A DNA stretch of 64,000 bases from Pseudoduganella guangdongensis (GTDB lineage Bacteria > Pseudomonadota > Gammaproteobacteria > Burkholderiales > Burkholderiaceae_D), in NCBI RefSeq assembly GCF_009857475.1, contig NZ_WWCJ01000008.1, positions 62,001 through 126,000 of the forward strand, written 5' to 3'. The position numbers were made by a program, and so were the translations under genes. This document shows, in pieces, positions 63,510 through 64,000 of the stretch. Under the pieces are notes generated by a model, which saw only the letters and a list, made by a program, of their open reading frames with translations, had not been told where the DNA came from and searched no databases. Position 1 is the stretch's first letter. The number at the start of each line of letters is the position of its first letter.

Positions 63510-63584
63510 AAATTCGGGGTCAGGTCTGACAATCGGACATTTTGCTGCGCAAAATGTCCGATTGTCAGACCTGACCCCGAATTT
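63510..63584. repeat. Perfect 36-base inverted repeat, type B (copy 2)
   Basis: Arms 63510-63545 and 63549-63584 are exact reverse complements around TGC. Arm begins AAATTCGGGGTCAGGTC and ends GGACATTTTGC. Same family as the element at 46046. It starts on the second base after the FapA stop; its last two bases belong to the converging HDOD gene stop codon (63583-63585). Confidence 0.9.
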
Positions 63585-64000
63585 AAATCAGCGCCGCATA
63601 GCAGGGCATCGCCCCCAGCGGCAGCCCGTGGAACAGATTGTTCTCGGAATCATTCAGCTTGCCATGCGCCGCCAGCAGCCGGATCTTGGCCAGATAGTCG
63701 CCCAAGGCCAGCACGCGCGCCATCGGCGAGAGCGCTCCGCCTTTGCGCACATCACCCTGCTCGCGGATCGCTTGCGTAATGGCGGGCGGGAAGCGCCAGG
63801 CTTCGGCAATGCCGGCGGAAATGGCGCGCGCTTCCTGTATCAGGCGGGCGCGGAACATGGCGGAGCCCAGCGTGCCGGGTACGTTGGTCGTGCTGTCCAT
63901 TACCCGCAGTGCTGTCAGCAGGCCGGCGTTTTGCACCAGCCCGGCCAGGAAGGCTTCGAACGGGTCGACGCCGAATTCCGGCGCCAGCATGCGGCAGGCG
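63583..64000 (-). CDS. HDOD-domain protein (C-terminal part, start outside window)
   Basis: The frame stays open to the right edge, so the N-terminal part is missing. The visible ~139 residues are the second half of an HDOD domain: FEAFLAGLVQNAGLLTAL, ISAGIAEAWRFPPAITQAIR, ARVLALGDYLAKIRLL. Probably a signalling protein similar to the one at 28957. Its stop codon lies at the edge of an inverted repeat. Confidence 0.8.
   Translation of the reverse strand, partial: ACRMLAPEFGVDPFEAFLAGLVQNAGLLTALRVMDSTTNVPGTLGSAMFRARLIQEARAISAGIAEAWRFPPAITQAIREQGDVRKGGALSPMARVLALGDYLAKIRLLAAHGKLNDSENNLFHGLPLGAMPCYAALI

Overview
The window is a chromosomal segment of a high-GC Gram-negative bacterium. The order tpiA-secG-tRNA-Leu-nuoABCDEFGHIJKLMN followed by a DUF2818 gene is typical of Burkholderiales. 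Together with the protein sequences it suggests Oxalobacteraceae (Massilia/Duganella/Janthinobacterium type); the genus is an inference. No prophage, insertion sequence, CRISPR array or rRNA is visible.

Bases 1-16200 are core metabolism: the 3' end of tpiA, secG with a long Ala/Pro tail, tRNA-Leu(GAG) with its own promoter and terminator, and all 14 complex I genes in order, tightly packed, then DUF2818. Bases 16200-27000 hold a NUDIX hydrolase, a secreted HExxH protein, ispD and ispF, a JmjC/cupin protein, a MocR-type regulator divergent from a small membrane protein, a VOC protein, a PilZ protein, an FHA membrane protein coupled to a secreted trypsin-like protease, and ribA.

Bases 27000-46000 are mostly signalling and stress genes: pirin with a divergent LysR regulator, an HDOD protein overlapping a PAS-GGDEF-EAL protein, a KGG-motif protein, DUF1810, a cysteine-free glutaredoxin-like protein and a PPC-domain protein, an AraC/GyrI-like regulator, dgt, a sodium:solute symporter, sppA, a CheB-CheR-PAS fusion overlapping a histidine kinase, and an S46 dipeptidyl-peptidase.

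Bases 46260-50390 look like a vitamin uptake locus. A PnuC-family transporter, a NadR-like P-loop kinase and an outer-membrane protein converge on a TonB-dependent receptor, and that receptor is preceded by a clear TPP (THI-box) riboswitch. I infer thiamine rather than siderophore or nicotinamide riboside uptake. Next come yqhD, an operon of an encapsulated-ferritin-like protein without ferroxidase ligands plus an Imm26-like and a GFA protein, then an ECF42-type sigma factor with DGPF/YCII and PhnB-like genes, split by an opposing lacI-type gene. EnvZ/OmpR, a small secreted protein, two tandem FapA/DUF342 proteins and a partial HDOD gene close the window.

Six intergenic inverted repeats share a GGGTCAG core and fall into three sequence types. 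Each sits beside or overlaps a stop codon. They look like REP/REPIN-type elements and are the most obvious structure that the genes do not explain.
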